Notes under the pieces: model-generated | Database searches by the model: none | Seen by the model: the letters and a program-made list of their open reading frames with translations, nothing else | Told to the model about the DNA's origin: nothing | Shown here: piece after piece, positions 52,974-59,545 of the stretch | Numbering within the stretch: position 1 is the stretch's first letter | How the letters are laid out: each line of letters begins with the position of its first letter | Position numbers and translations under genes: made by a program | DNA from: Alteromonadaceae bacterium | GTDB taxonomy: Bacteria > Pseudomonadota > Gammaproteobacteria > Enterobacterales > Alteromonadaceae | Direction: 5' to 3' | NCBI GenBank assembly: GCA_013373625.1 | Contig: JABXHM010000099.1 | Coordinates: 1-59,545 of the forward strand | Length of the DNA stretch: 59,545 bases

Positions 52974-54755
52974 CTAGTTTGCCTGCTTCTGTTGGGCCTG
53001 CCACAAACCGGCATACATGCCCTGTTGCGATAACAGCGAATCGTGATTTCCCTGCTCAATAATACGACCATTACTCATCACCAGAATGTTATCGGCATCG
53101 ACAATGGTCGACAAACGGTGAGCAATGACCAGACTGGTATGGCCTTTGGCCACTTCTCTGAGCGCCCGTAAAATGGCTTGTTCCGATTGACTATCCAGCG
53201 ACGAAGTCGCTTCATCAAATACCATGATCGCCGGGCGCTTTAAAATGGCTCTGGCGATGGCAACGCGCTGTTTCTCGCCGCCTGAAAGTTTTAAACCACG
53301 TTCACCTACCTGGGTGCCCGCGCCGTCGGGCAGGTTGTTAATAAAGTTGTCCAGATGCGCCAGCTTTATGGCTTCCATTACATCGTCTTTGCTGGCGTCG
53401 GGGCGACCATAACGGATGTTCTCATAGAGGGTATCGTTAAATAAAACGGTATCCTGGGGCACAATACCAATGTGCTGGCGTAAACTGTGCTGAGAGACAG
53501 CTGAGATAGCTTGCCCGTCAATGCGGATGGCGCCAGACGTTGGATCGTAAAAGCGAAATAACAGTTTTACCAGAGTAGATTTGCCCGCGCCACTTTCACC
53601 CACTACAGCAACCTTACTACCCGGTTCAATCACAAAAGATACGCCATTGAGTATTTGCCGGTCATTGTGGTAATAAAACGCTACATCATCAAACTCCACC
53701 TTACCGCGGCGAACCTCAAGCGTATCTGCTGAGGGCGCGTCAGCCACTTTAGGGGGGGTATCGAGCAGCGCAAACAGGTTTTCGATATTTGCCAGCGAGC
53801 CACGTATTTCGCGATACACAAAGCCCAGAAAGTTAAGTGGCATAAATATTTGCATAGTAAAGGCGTTAATTAACACAAAATCACCAATGGTCATATCACC
53901 GTTGCTGACACCAATGGCCGCCAGTAACAGCATTGCAGTCATTGCGGTGGCAATAATTAACGCCTGTCCGCCGTTGAGCGCGAACAGTGATAAACGGTTC
54001 TTACGACGCGCCTGCTCCCATTCAGCAAGATTGCTATCGTACAAGTTGGCCTCGTATTGCTCATTATTAAAATACTTCACCGTTTCGTAATTTAATAAAC
54101 TGTCAATCGCCCGTGTGTTGGTACTGGAGTCGGCTTTATTGACTTGTCTGACATACTCAGTACGCCAATCAGTGGCTTTCATCGAAAACCACACATAGGC
54201 AATGACAGAGCATAAGATAATCATGGCAAATGAGGCGCCATACTGGGTGAGTAAAATCCCCACGACAAGGGCAATTTCGAGCAGGGTGGGGCCAATGTTA
54301 AATACCATGAACCGCATCAGAAAACTGATGCCGCTGGTACCGCGCTCAATATCCCGTGATAAGCCACCCGTTTGGCGTGATAAATGAAAACCTAAATCGA
54401 GGCGGTGTAAATGCTCGAACACCTGCAATCCCATGCGTCGCATTGCCCGTTCGGTAACCCGGCCAAACAGCGTGTCGCGTACTTCACCCAGCACAACATT
54501 GAGCAGTCTCAATACCCCATATGCCAGTACAAGTAGTAAAGGAACCGCCAGTGTTTTTGCGGTGTCGCTGTTGAGGTTATCGACGGTGTGTTTAAGAATA
54601 AAGGGTAAGCCTATGCTGGCGAGTTTTGCGGCAACTAAGCACAATAATGCCATTACCACTCGTTGTTTAAACTCTAACAGGTAAGGCCATAGCTGGCGGA
54701 ATACCTGCCACTTAATAGGCGTGCCCGGGTCGATGGGTTGTCGGTGTGGTCGCAT
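52974..54755 (-). CDS. Atm1-like ABC transporter (fused permease and ATPase)
   Basis: 593-residue half-transporter. The N-terminal six-span domain has QTGGLSRDIERGTSGISFLM and DSLLNYETVKYFNNEQYE, which mark the Atm1/ABCB7 branch linked to export of glutathione-type sulfur or metal conjugates. ATPase motifs: Walker A GESGAGKSTL, signature KLSGGEKQRVAIARA, Walker B IMVFDEATSSLD and H-loop VIAHRLST. Homodimer in the inner membrane. First gene of a three-gene minus-strand unit. Confidence 0.95.
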   Translation of the reverse strand: MRPHRQPIDPGTPIKWQVFRQLWPYLLEFKQRVVMALLCLVAAKLASIGLPFILKHTVDNLNSDTAKTLAVPLLLVLAYGVLRLLNVVLGEVRDTLFGRVTERAMRRMGLQVFEHLHRLDLGFHLSRQTGGLSRDIERGTSGISFLMRFMVFNIGPTLLEIALVVGILLTQYGASFAMIILCSVIAYVWFSMKATDWRTEYVRQVNKADSSTNTRAIDSLLNYETVKYFNNEQYEANLYDSNLAEWEQARRKNRLSLFALNGGQALIIATAMTAMLLLAAIGVSNGDMTIGDFVLINAFTMQIFMPLNFLGFVYREIRGSLANIENLFALLDTPPKVADAPSADTLEVRRGKVEFDDVAFYYHNDRQILNGVSFVIEPGSKVAVVGESGAGKSTLVKLLFRFYDPTSGAIRIDGQAISAVSQHSLRQHIGIVPQDTVLFNDTLYENIRYGRPDASKDDVMEAIKLAHLDNFINNLPDGAGTQVGERGLKLSGGEKQRVAIARAILKRPAIMVFDEATSSLDSQSEQAILRALREVAKGHTSLVIAHRLSTIVDADNILVMSNGRIIEQGNHDSLLSQQGMYAGLWQAQQKQAN

Positions 54756-54815
54756 AAGTGCTTTTTTATACCCCTAAAAACGCAATGGTTATGTTAGTGC
54801 CTGTGATCAGGTAGA

Positions 54816-55841
54816 ATGGCAAAACGACTGAACAAAAAGCAGGCTTTTTTGCCTGTTGGTACCCGAGGCGTCCAATTGCTACAGGATTCATTTGGTCGCA
54901 GATTTTATTATTTGCGGCTTTCCATTACTGATGTATGCAACTTTCGTTGTCAATATTGCCTGCCCGATGGCTATCAGGGGCAGGCGCAACAGTTTTTGAG
55001 CGTAAATGAAATTTCGACGCTGGTAAATGCCTTTGCGCAAATGGGCACGGGTAAAATCAGAATAACCGGTGGCGAACCTACATTGCGCCGTGATATCACC
55101 GATGTTATAGAGATCTGTGCAAATGCCCGTGGCATATCCAAAGTGGCAATGACTACCCATGGCGGCAAATTAGCTAAACTTGCTAAACCACTAGCAGAAG
55201 CTGGACTGGGACAGGTGAATATTAGCCTGGATAGTCTCGACCCTGGTCAGTTTGCTTTGCTCAGCGGTCACGATAAGCTCGCCGCAGTACTTGATGGTAT
55301 CGAAGCTGCGCTGCTTGAGGGAGTCAACGTAAAAGTGAACACTGTGTTGCTCAGACCTTTCGCCAACGAACAATTGCGTGACTTTACCAAATGGTTAAAA
55401 GAAATGCCGGTCACAGTACGATTTATTGAGCTGATGGAAACGGGGCAGCATAAAACCTTTTTTAAGTCTCACCATATCAGTGCCCAGCCTTATCTGACGC
55501 GACTCAAAGAGCAGGGGTGGACACCCATTGCACGCAGCAAGGACGCAGGGCCTGCGATAGAGCTTGAACATCCGGACTATGCTGGTCGATTAGGCTTTAT
55601 AATGCCTTACAGCAGTGACTTCTGCGATAGCTGTAACCGCCTGCGAATTACCGCACTAGGTAAATTACATTTATGTCTGTTTGCTGATCAGGGTCTTGAT
55701 TTACGTGAGGCATTGCGCTCTGGTGACGTTGCCGCAGTCAAAACGTTTGTTACCGATAGTCTGGCTGATAAGAAAGTGTCGCATTATCTGCAAGAAGGCA
55801 TTACCGGCATAACGAAAAACTTATCAATGTTGGGAGGTTAG
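54816..55841 (+). CDS. moaA: GTP 3',8-cyclase MoaA
   Basis: 341-residue radical-SAM enzyme starting molybdopterin synthesis. N-terminal cluster CNFRCQYC, SAM-binding ITGGEPTLRRDI, second cluster CDSCNRLRI and C (HLC), and the C-terminal GG (LSMLGG) are intact. The usual TTNG segment reads MTTHGG here. moaA is separate from other moa genes in this window; those must lie elsewhere. Followed two bases later by an acetyltransferase. Confidence 0.97.
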   Translation: MAKRLNKKQAFLPVGTRGVQLLQDSFGRRFYYLRLSITDVCNFRCQYCLPDGYQGQAQQFLSVNEISTLVNAFAQMGTGKIRITGGEPTLRRDITDVIEICANARGISKVAMTTHGGKLAKLAKPLAEAGLGQVNISLDSLDPGQFALLSGHDKLAAVLDGIEAALLEGVNVKVNTVLLRPFANEQLRDFTKWLKEMPVTVRFIELMETGQHKTFFKSHHISAQPYLTRLKEQGWTPIARSKDAGPAIELEHPDYAGRLGFIMPYSSDFCDSCNRLRITALGKLHLCLFADQGLDLREALRSGDVAAVKTFVTDSLADKKVSHYLQEGITGITKNLSMLGG

Positions 55842-55843
55842 TT

Positions 55844-56392
55844 GTGTTGCGTGTTGCAGATTCTGAGCGTTTGTCTTTTCAATTGGTGACCACCGATGAC
55901 AGTGACTTTTTGTTTCAGTTGGATCAGGACGAAGAGGTAATGCGGTACATCAATGGCGGTAAGAAAAGTAGCCGACAAGAAATTAATGAGATATTTATGC
56001 CTCGTGTGATGGCGTTTACTGCTCCTCAAAAGGGCTGGGGGCTGTGGAAGGTAAAGCTAAAGAACGCGACGGAGCAACCCGTGGGCTGGATTTTGGTAAG
56101 ACCATATGGTTTTTTTACTGGCAAACGTGATGACAATAATCTTGAATTGGGGTGGCGCTTTAGACGCAGTGTGTGGGGGCAAGGCATTGCTACCGAAGCC
56201 GCAATCGCTGTAATGCAGGCGTTATTGGCAGAGGGTACAAAACAGTTCTCCGCTATCGCACTTACGGAGAACATCGCGTCTATCAATGTGATGGGTAAAC
56301 TGGGTATGTCATTTAGTCACAGTGAGCATTATCAGGATGCGGTATTTGATGAACAGGTTGATGTATATACAGTCGTCAACAATTCACAGTAA
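55844..56392 (+). CDS. GNAT-family acetyltransferase (RimJ/RimL-like)
   Basis: 182 residues starting at GTG 55844, with GGGAGG six bases before. Family signs: SERLSFQLVTTDDSDFLFQ, GWILVRPYG, LGWRFRRSVWGQGIATEAA and ENIASINVMGKLGM. It follows moaA by two bases and is likely co-transcribed. Substrate unknown; relatives acetylate protein N-termini or small molecules. Confidence 0.92.
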   Translation: MLRVADSERLSFQLVTTDDSDFLFQLDQDEEVMRYINGGKKSSRQEINEIFMPRVMAFTAPQKGWGLWKVKLKNATEQPVGWILVRPYGFFTGKRDDNNLELGWRFRRSVWGQGIATEAAIAVMQALLAEGTKQFSAIALTENIASINVMGKLGMSFSHSEHYQDAVFDEQVDVYTVVNNSQ

Positions 56393-56405
56393 GCTGTTGA
56401 ATCAG

Positions 56406-56424
56406 GCCTGACTCCTTGTCAGGC
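56406..56424. terminator. Hairpin between convergent genes (possible terminator)
   Basis: GCCTGAC and GTCAGGC form a 7-bp stem with a five-base loop between the convergent acetyltransferase and receiver-TPR genes. There is no T run, so evidence for termination is weak. Confidence 0.38.
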
Positions 56425-56447
56425 GTCTGTGTCTTAATATTCACCCG

Positions 56448-58082
56448 TTACCCGAGATTCTTAAGCACAGAACGAACACGTTGGTAGCGGCGCTCCTGCT
56501 CTTCGTTTAGGGTGCCTGACTCAATTGATTTTAAGCAGTTATAAATTAAGTCACCACTGAGTGTTTGTGTGGCTTCCTCACCACTCATTTCCTGCAAATT
56601 AATGGCCGCTGCTTGCAACAGATTTAAAGCTATAGAGGGGTTTTTCGGCATAATGGTAAACGCCTGGCGAAACGTTCTCAGTGCGCTTTCGAGATCGCCT
56701 TTTTGATATTGGTTTACAGCGCGGTTGTTGAGATCTTTGGGGCTAAGCCTGATTTCAGTTTTTTCGGTTTTTTCTTGGCGTACGTACTGTAAAAATAAAT
56801 CACTTTGCGCTGAATCTTCATGACAACGGCGTTCAATAACATCCAGGATCTTCAGGGCGTGTTCCTGAATACCGACTTCATGAAACGCTTTTGCTTTGTC
56901 GAGTAATGCCTCAATGCTCTCTGTGTCCCAATTATTGTCAGTCAGTTGATCAAGCAGAGCCTTTGCATTGTCTGTTTCATCATCTAAATACAGTAAACGT
57001 GCGTTGATTACTTTTAGCTGATCGTCAATATTGGCTTTAGGAAAGTGACTTTTTAGTTGTTTTAGGTATTCCGTGGACTGCTTGATAAGTCGCTTAGTAT
57101 GTTGTTCGTCAGAAGTCATGGCAAAATCGATACCCGCACGGGCGACATTTAAGTATATGTCCGGATTGTCATGAATTGAGTTTTTGGCGATTTTAACAAT
57201 TTTCTTTGCCGCTTCGAACTGTGACTCGTAGTTGTGCGTGAGTCGCGATAAATCCAAAGCTTTTGTATGCCTTTGCAGATTGCGGGGCGATATTTGCCCG
57301 GCAACTTCAACATTTTCCAGCGCATCTTCAAACTCCTGATGCTTTATTTGTAAGGCAGCGAGTAAATCATAAGCGGCTAGCAATGAGTCGCGCTTCAATG
57401 CCAGCTCGATCACCAGTTTCTCAGCGTCTTCATCTTTATCTAGGGCGATAAAGCTTTTCACCAGACCTAACTGAGCCCAGGTAAAGTTTTGTACATTTAT
57501 GATGGCCTCATAAAACTCCTGAGCATCTTTATAGTTTCCGCAAGCCAGTAATAACTCGCCTTTAAGTTTTAAGGCAACCGGGAAAAATTCAGAATTTTTT
57601 GGCTCAGTTAAAAAACTTTCAAGCTTCGTGAGTGCCTTATCTAATGTGCTGTCTTCTATGAGGTGATAAACATCCTGCAACGCACGCTTACGTGTTAATA
57701 AGCGCTCCAGTCGATGATCTAACTCGCTTACCGTAAAAGGTTTAGCCAAAAAGTCATCTGGTTGCAACTCTACAATACTGTGGACAATGTCGGCGGTGGT
57801 TTCTGCGCTAATAAATACGAAAGCGGTGCTCGCCGGAAGTTCGTTATTCTCTTTAAGTTGAGCGTACAGAAAATAGCCGTCCTGCTCATTTTGCAGGTCA
57901 TAAGAGCACACAATAAGGTCGTAATGATTACGCCTGATGTACGTCATCGCAGTCTTGACCTGATCGGCATACTCTATGTTTTGAAAGCCAAGTTCTTCCA
58001 GAGAGTATTTGAGATACCCTTTGGCGAGTACCTGGTCGTCAATCACTAATACGCGAGTTTGTCTGGCTAACTTAAAGTTCAT
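56448..58082 (-). CDS. Receiver-domain protein with TPR repeats, degenerate phosphoacceptor
   Basis: 544 residues from the ATG at 58082 (a GTG two codons earlier is possible). Residues about 10-125 are a CheY-like receiver: acidic pair in VLVIDDQ, TT in ISAETTAD, conserved Lys in FLAKPFT. At the phosphoacceptor place the sequence reads DLIVCSYDL, with Ser where Asp (CDYxL) is expected. About 400 residues of TPR-like helices follow (NRAVNQYQKGDLESALRTFR, IALNLLQAAAIN). No output DNA-binding or enzyme domain. It is probably a scaffold or partner-binding protein. Confidence 0.9.
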   Translation of the reverse strand: MNFKLARQTRVLVIDDQVLAKGYLKYSLEELGFQNIEYADQVKTAMTYIRRNHYDLIVCSYDLQNEQDGYFLYAQLKENNELPASTAFVFISAETTADIVHSIVELQPDDFLAKPFTVSELDHRLERLLTRKRALQDVYHLIEDSTLDKALTKLESFLTEPKNSEFFPVALKLKGELLLACGNYKDAQEFYEAIINVQNFTWAQLGLVKSFIALDKDEDAEKLVIELALKRDSLLAAYDLLAALQIKHQEFEDALENVEVAGQISPRNLQRHTKALDLSRLTHNYESQFEAAKKIVKIAKNSIHDNPDIYLNVARAGIDFAMTSDEQHTKRLIKQSTEYLKQLKSHFPKANIDDQLKVINARLLYLDDETDNAKALLDQLTDNNWDTESIEALLDKAKAFHEVGIQEHALKILDVIERRCHEDSAQSDLFLQYVRQEKTEKTEIRLSPKDLNNRAVNQYQKGDLESALRTFRQAFTIMPKNPSIALNLLQAAAINLQEMSGEEATQTLSGDLIYNCLKSIESGTLNEEQERRYQRVRSVLKNLG

Positions 58083-58237
58083 TACCACTATGTCCGTTTG
58101 ACCTATGAAAGCTGTATCGGCAAAAACAGCAAAAAACTTATTAAAACGTGATTTTATTCAGGAGTCACGAAAAACAGTGGGGTACGCATATTAACGCAGA
58201 GATGTTTTCGGTAATAATAAGTGCAAGGCATAGACGT

Positions 58238-58273
58238 CTGCTGTGGCTCGCAACGACGTTGTTGAACCAGTGA
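58238..58273 (-). repeat. tRNA-Val-derived repeat fragment, copy A
   Basis: A 36-base block identical at 35 positions to 58425-58460. It contains the tRNA-Val T-stem/variable bases (complement TCACTGGTTCAA) joined to a foreign hairpin segment (CAACGTCGTTG) and GAGCCACAGCAG. It is partial, with no anticodon arm. Confidence 0.75.
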
Positions 58274-58313
58274 TTTGTATAATAGTGATAGTGTTTGAAT
58301 TTATAAAAAGAAG

Positions 58314-58389
58314 TGGTGGACGCTACTGGACTTGAACCAGTGACCCTCGCCTTGTAAGGGCGATGCTCTCCCAACTGAGCTAAGCGTCC
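58314..58389 (-). tRNA. tRNA-Val (anticodon UAC)
   Basis: 76 bases with full cloverleaf on the minus strand: acceptor GGACGCT/AGCGTCC, D-arm GCTC/GAGC, anticodon loop CTTACAA (anticodon TAC), T-arm ACTGG-TTCAAGT-CCAGT, encoded CCA. Identical to the copy at 58490. Confidence 0.97.
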
Positions 58390-58414
58390 TGAATTAGGAT
58401 GCAAAAGAAAGAAG

Positions 58415-58468
58415 TGGTGGACGCCTGCTGTGGCTCGCAACGAAGTTGTTGAACCAGTGACCCTCGCC
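58415..58468 (-). pseudogene. Truncated tRNA-Val-like fragment, copy B of the repeat
   Basis: Between two intact tRNA-Val genes. It keeps the CCA end and acceptor 3' strand GCGTCCACCA, the variable loop and part of the T-arm (GGCGAGGGTCACTGGTTCAA). A 24-base block (with a CAACTTCGTTG hairpin and GAGCCACAGCAG) replaces the 3' part of the T-arm. The anticodon and 5' half are missing, so it cannot work as a tRNA. Confidence 0.8.
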
Positions 58469-58489
58469 ATACCGATACTTCATAAGAAG

Positions 58490-58565
58490 TGGTGGACGCT
58501 ACTGGACTTGAACCAGTGACCCTCGCCTTGTAAGGGCGATGCTCTCCCAACTGAGCTAAGCGTCC
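58490..58565 (-). tRNA. tRNA-Val (anticodon UAC), second copy
   Basis: 76 bases, identical to 58314-58389 including encoded CCA. It is nearest the promoter at 58604-58631 and probably heads a short tRNA-Val transcript. Confidence 0.97.
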
Positions 58566-58603
58566 TCTTTCTTTGCCTTGCCGTGCTTGGCAAGTGGAGG
58601 CGT

Positions 58604-58631
58604 ATTATAGAGAGGGAAGCGCTACTGTCAA
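58604..58631 (-). promoter_or_regulatory. tRNA-Val promoter
   Basis: On the minus strand a perfect TTGACA (58631-58626) and a perfect TATAAT (58609-58604) are separated by 16 bases, 38 bases upstream of the tRNA. A strong sigma-70 promoter typical of stable RNA genes. Confidence 0.9.
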
Positions 58632-59108
58632 CACCAAAAATAAAAAAAATCATCGTTTGGCTGAAAAGTAGCCTAATTTTAATTTGAATGATTATTTTGC
58701 GAGCAAAATGCCCATGTGACACGGCTAATTAAGGTTGTTACTGCAATAGATCAATACGAAGTCAGGGTATCTGCTCAACTTTTCAGTCGACACTAAATTT
58801 CGGTAATGATTAATACAGCAACACTTTAATCACTTTTCAGCCAGTTTTTACAACTTACTTATAGTTGTAAATTGGCGAGGCATGTTGTTACTTCTTTAGT
58901 GGATCTGAAAACACTGCTTTGCGGATGGTAAACTGCGATGTTATTTATTGAAAAGCAACACAGTAAACCGCACAAGCAGGTCAAGCGCTGTACATTGGCC
59001 AAATTTTGGTCAGTGATACATTATTTTTATCTTTTGAATGAAAATTGTAGAGAGAATAAACAGGGCGCTTAATTTTTTAGCAAACGGATAAAATTCATAA
59101 AAAAAGCG
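58632..59108. other. AT-rich non-coding spacer between divergent tRNA units
   Basis: About 475 bases with no credible gene or RNA. The DNA is AT-rich, as upstream of stable RNA promoters (possible UP elements), but no specific site was recognised. Confidence 0.5.
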
Positions 59109-59137
59109 TTGACATAAAAGGGCGTCATATCTAGAAT
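59109..59137 (+). promoter_or_regulatory. tRNA-Ala promoter with GC-rich discriminator
   Basis: TTGACA and TAGAAT are separated by 17 bases, followed by GCGCCCC, a GC-rich discriminator typical of stringently controlled stable-RNA promoters. It lies 49 bases before the tRNA-Ala. Confidence 0.88.
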
Positions 59138-59186
59138 GCGCCCCGCTGTCACGGAACAGTCATGTACTGATTCAGACATCCCTTTT

Positions 59187-59262
<76 letters not shown>

Positions 59263-59419
59263 AATTTCTTTTCATGATGTTAAGTCATGAAATAGGCCGA
59301 AGTTTTCATAAACTTCTGGACTGAAATATTTGTAAGGTAGTACAACGGTTACTCAGTTTTGCAGAGTATACCTCACCTCACAAGCATTTAGCGAAGCTTG
59401 CTTCGCTGGTAAAATTTCT

Positions 59420-59495
59420 GTCCCCTTCGTCTAGAGGCCTAGGACACCGCCCTTTCACGGCGGTAACAGGGGTTCGAATCCCCTAGGGGACGCCA
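59420..59495 (+). tRNA. tRNA-Glu (anticodon UUC)
   Basis: 76 bases: acceptor GTCCCCT/AGGGGAC, anticodon stem CCGCC/GGCGG with loop CTTTCAC (anticodon TTC), T-arm AGGGG-TTCGAAT-CCCCT, and the 3' end GCCA. It follows tRNA-Ala by 157 bases and may share its transcript. A short CACAGT/ACTGTG hairpin follows near 59508. Confidence 0.97.
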
Positions 59496-59545
59496 TATAA
59501 ACGGTGTCACAGTCCGTAACTGTGAAATAGGCCGGGAGTTGAGAA

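Noticed and set aside
58165..58470. 101-codon minus frame ending in a QLGEHRPYK-like string
   Set aside because: It is a translation of the tRNA-Val gene and its repeats, a well-known false gene.

Overview
This window looks like chromosomal DNA of a marine gammaproteobacterium, most likely from the Alteromonadales (Alteromonadaceae-like). The reasons are gene order (apt-dnaX-ybaB-recR-htpG-adk, bioA divergent from bioBFCD, an uninterrupted his operon with a histidine leader peptide, and the RimK-like/GNAT-C39 pair), typical gammaproteobacterial tRNAs and terminators, and protein sequences close to but distinct from enterobacterial homologues. The placement rests on recognition, not on a database search.

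Layout. 1-130: the 3' end of a 5S rRNA and its terminator, so an rRNA operon lies just to the left. 0.3-4.2 kb: a chemoreceptor with a C-terminal sensor-like domain, then an HvfABC-type ribosomal-peptide (RiPP) operon whose precursor carries five EGKCG repeats, then a 40-residue membrane peptide. 4.2-14.1 kb: the housekeeping block apt, dnaX (with a readable -1 frameshift site for the gamma subunit), ybaB, recR, htpG and adk. This block is interrupted between ybaB and recR by a 614-residue PD-(D/E)xK nuclease-like gene that looks like a cargo or defence insertion. 14.1-18 kb: a looser region with an orphan tRNA T-arm, a lipoprotein under a 20-bp inverted repeat, a MAPEG protein overlapping a D-threonine-aldolase-like enzyme, and a solute-binding-like protein.

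18-25.5 kb (minus strand): hisG-D-C-B-H-A-F-IE, preceded by a hisL leader with five consecutive His codons, an attenuator and a promoter. 25.6-39.1 kb: a CBS protein, acetyltransferase, RND efflux pump with its adaptor, a diguanylate cyclase coupled to pqiABC (envelope lipid transport), asnS, and a CaCA antiporter. 39.3-42.9 kb: an ATP-grasp (RimK-like) ligase translationally coupled to a GNAT/C39-peptidase fusion, a little-understood pair that may act on peptides. 42.9-48.7 kb: biotin genes bioA and bioBFCD, and peptidase E. 48.8-56.4 kb: low-molecular-weight phosphatase with BtuCD-like transporter genes, class II DAHP synthase, an Atm1-like ABC exporter with two small genes, moaA and an acetyltransferase. 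56.4-58.1 kb: a receiver-TPR protein whose phosphoacceptor position appears to be Ser. 58.2-59.5 kb: two identical tRNA-Val genes interleaved with tRNA-derived repeat fragments, then tRNA-Ala and tRNA-Glu.

Most of the window is core metabolism. The accessory or less-described elements most worth attention are the HvfABC operon, the nuclease between ybaB and recR, the RimK-like/GNAT-C39 pair, the tRNA-Val-derived repeats, and several long perfect inverted repeats in intergenic DNA.
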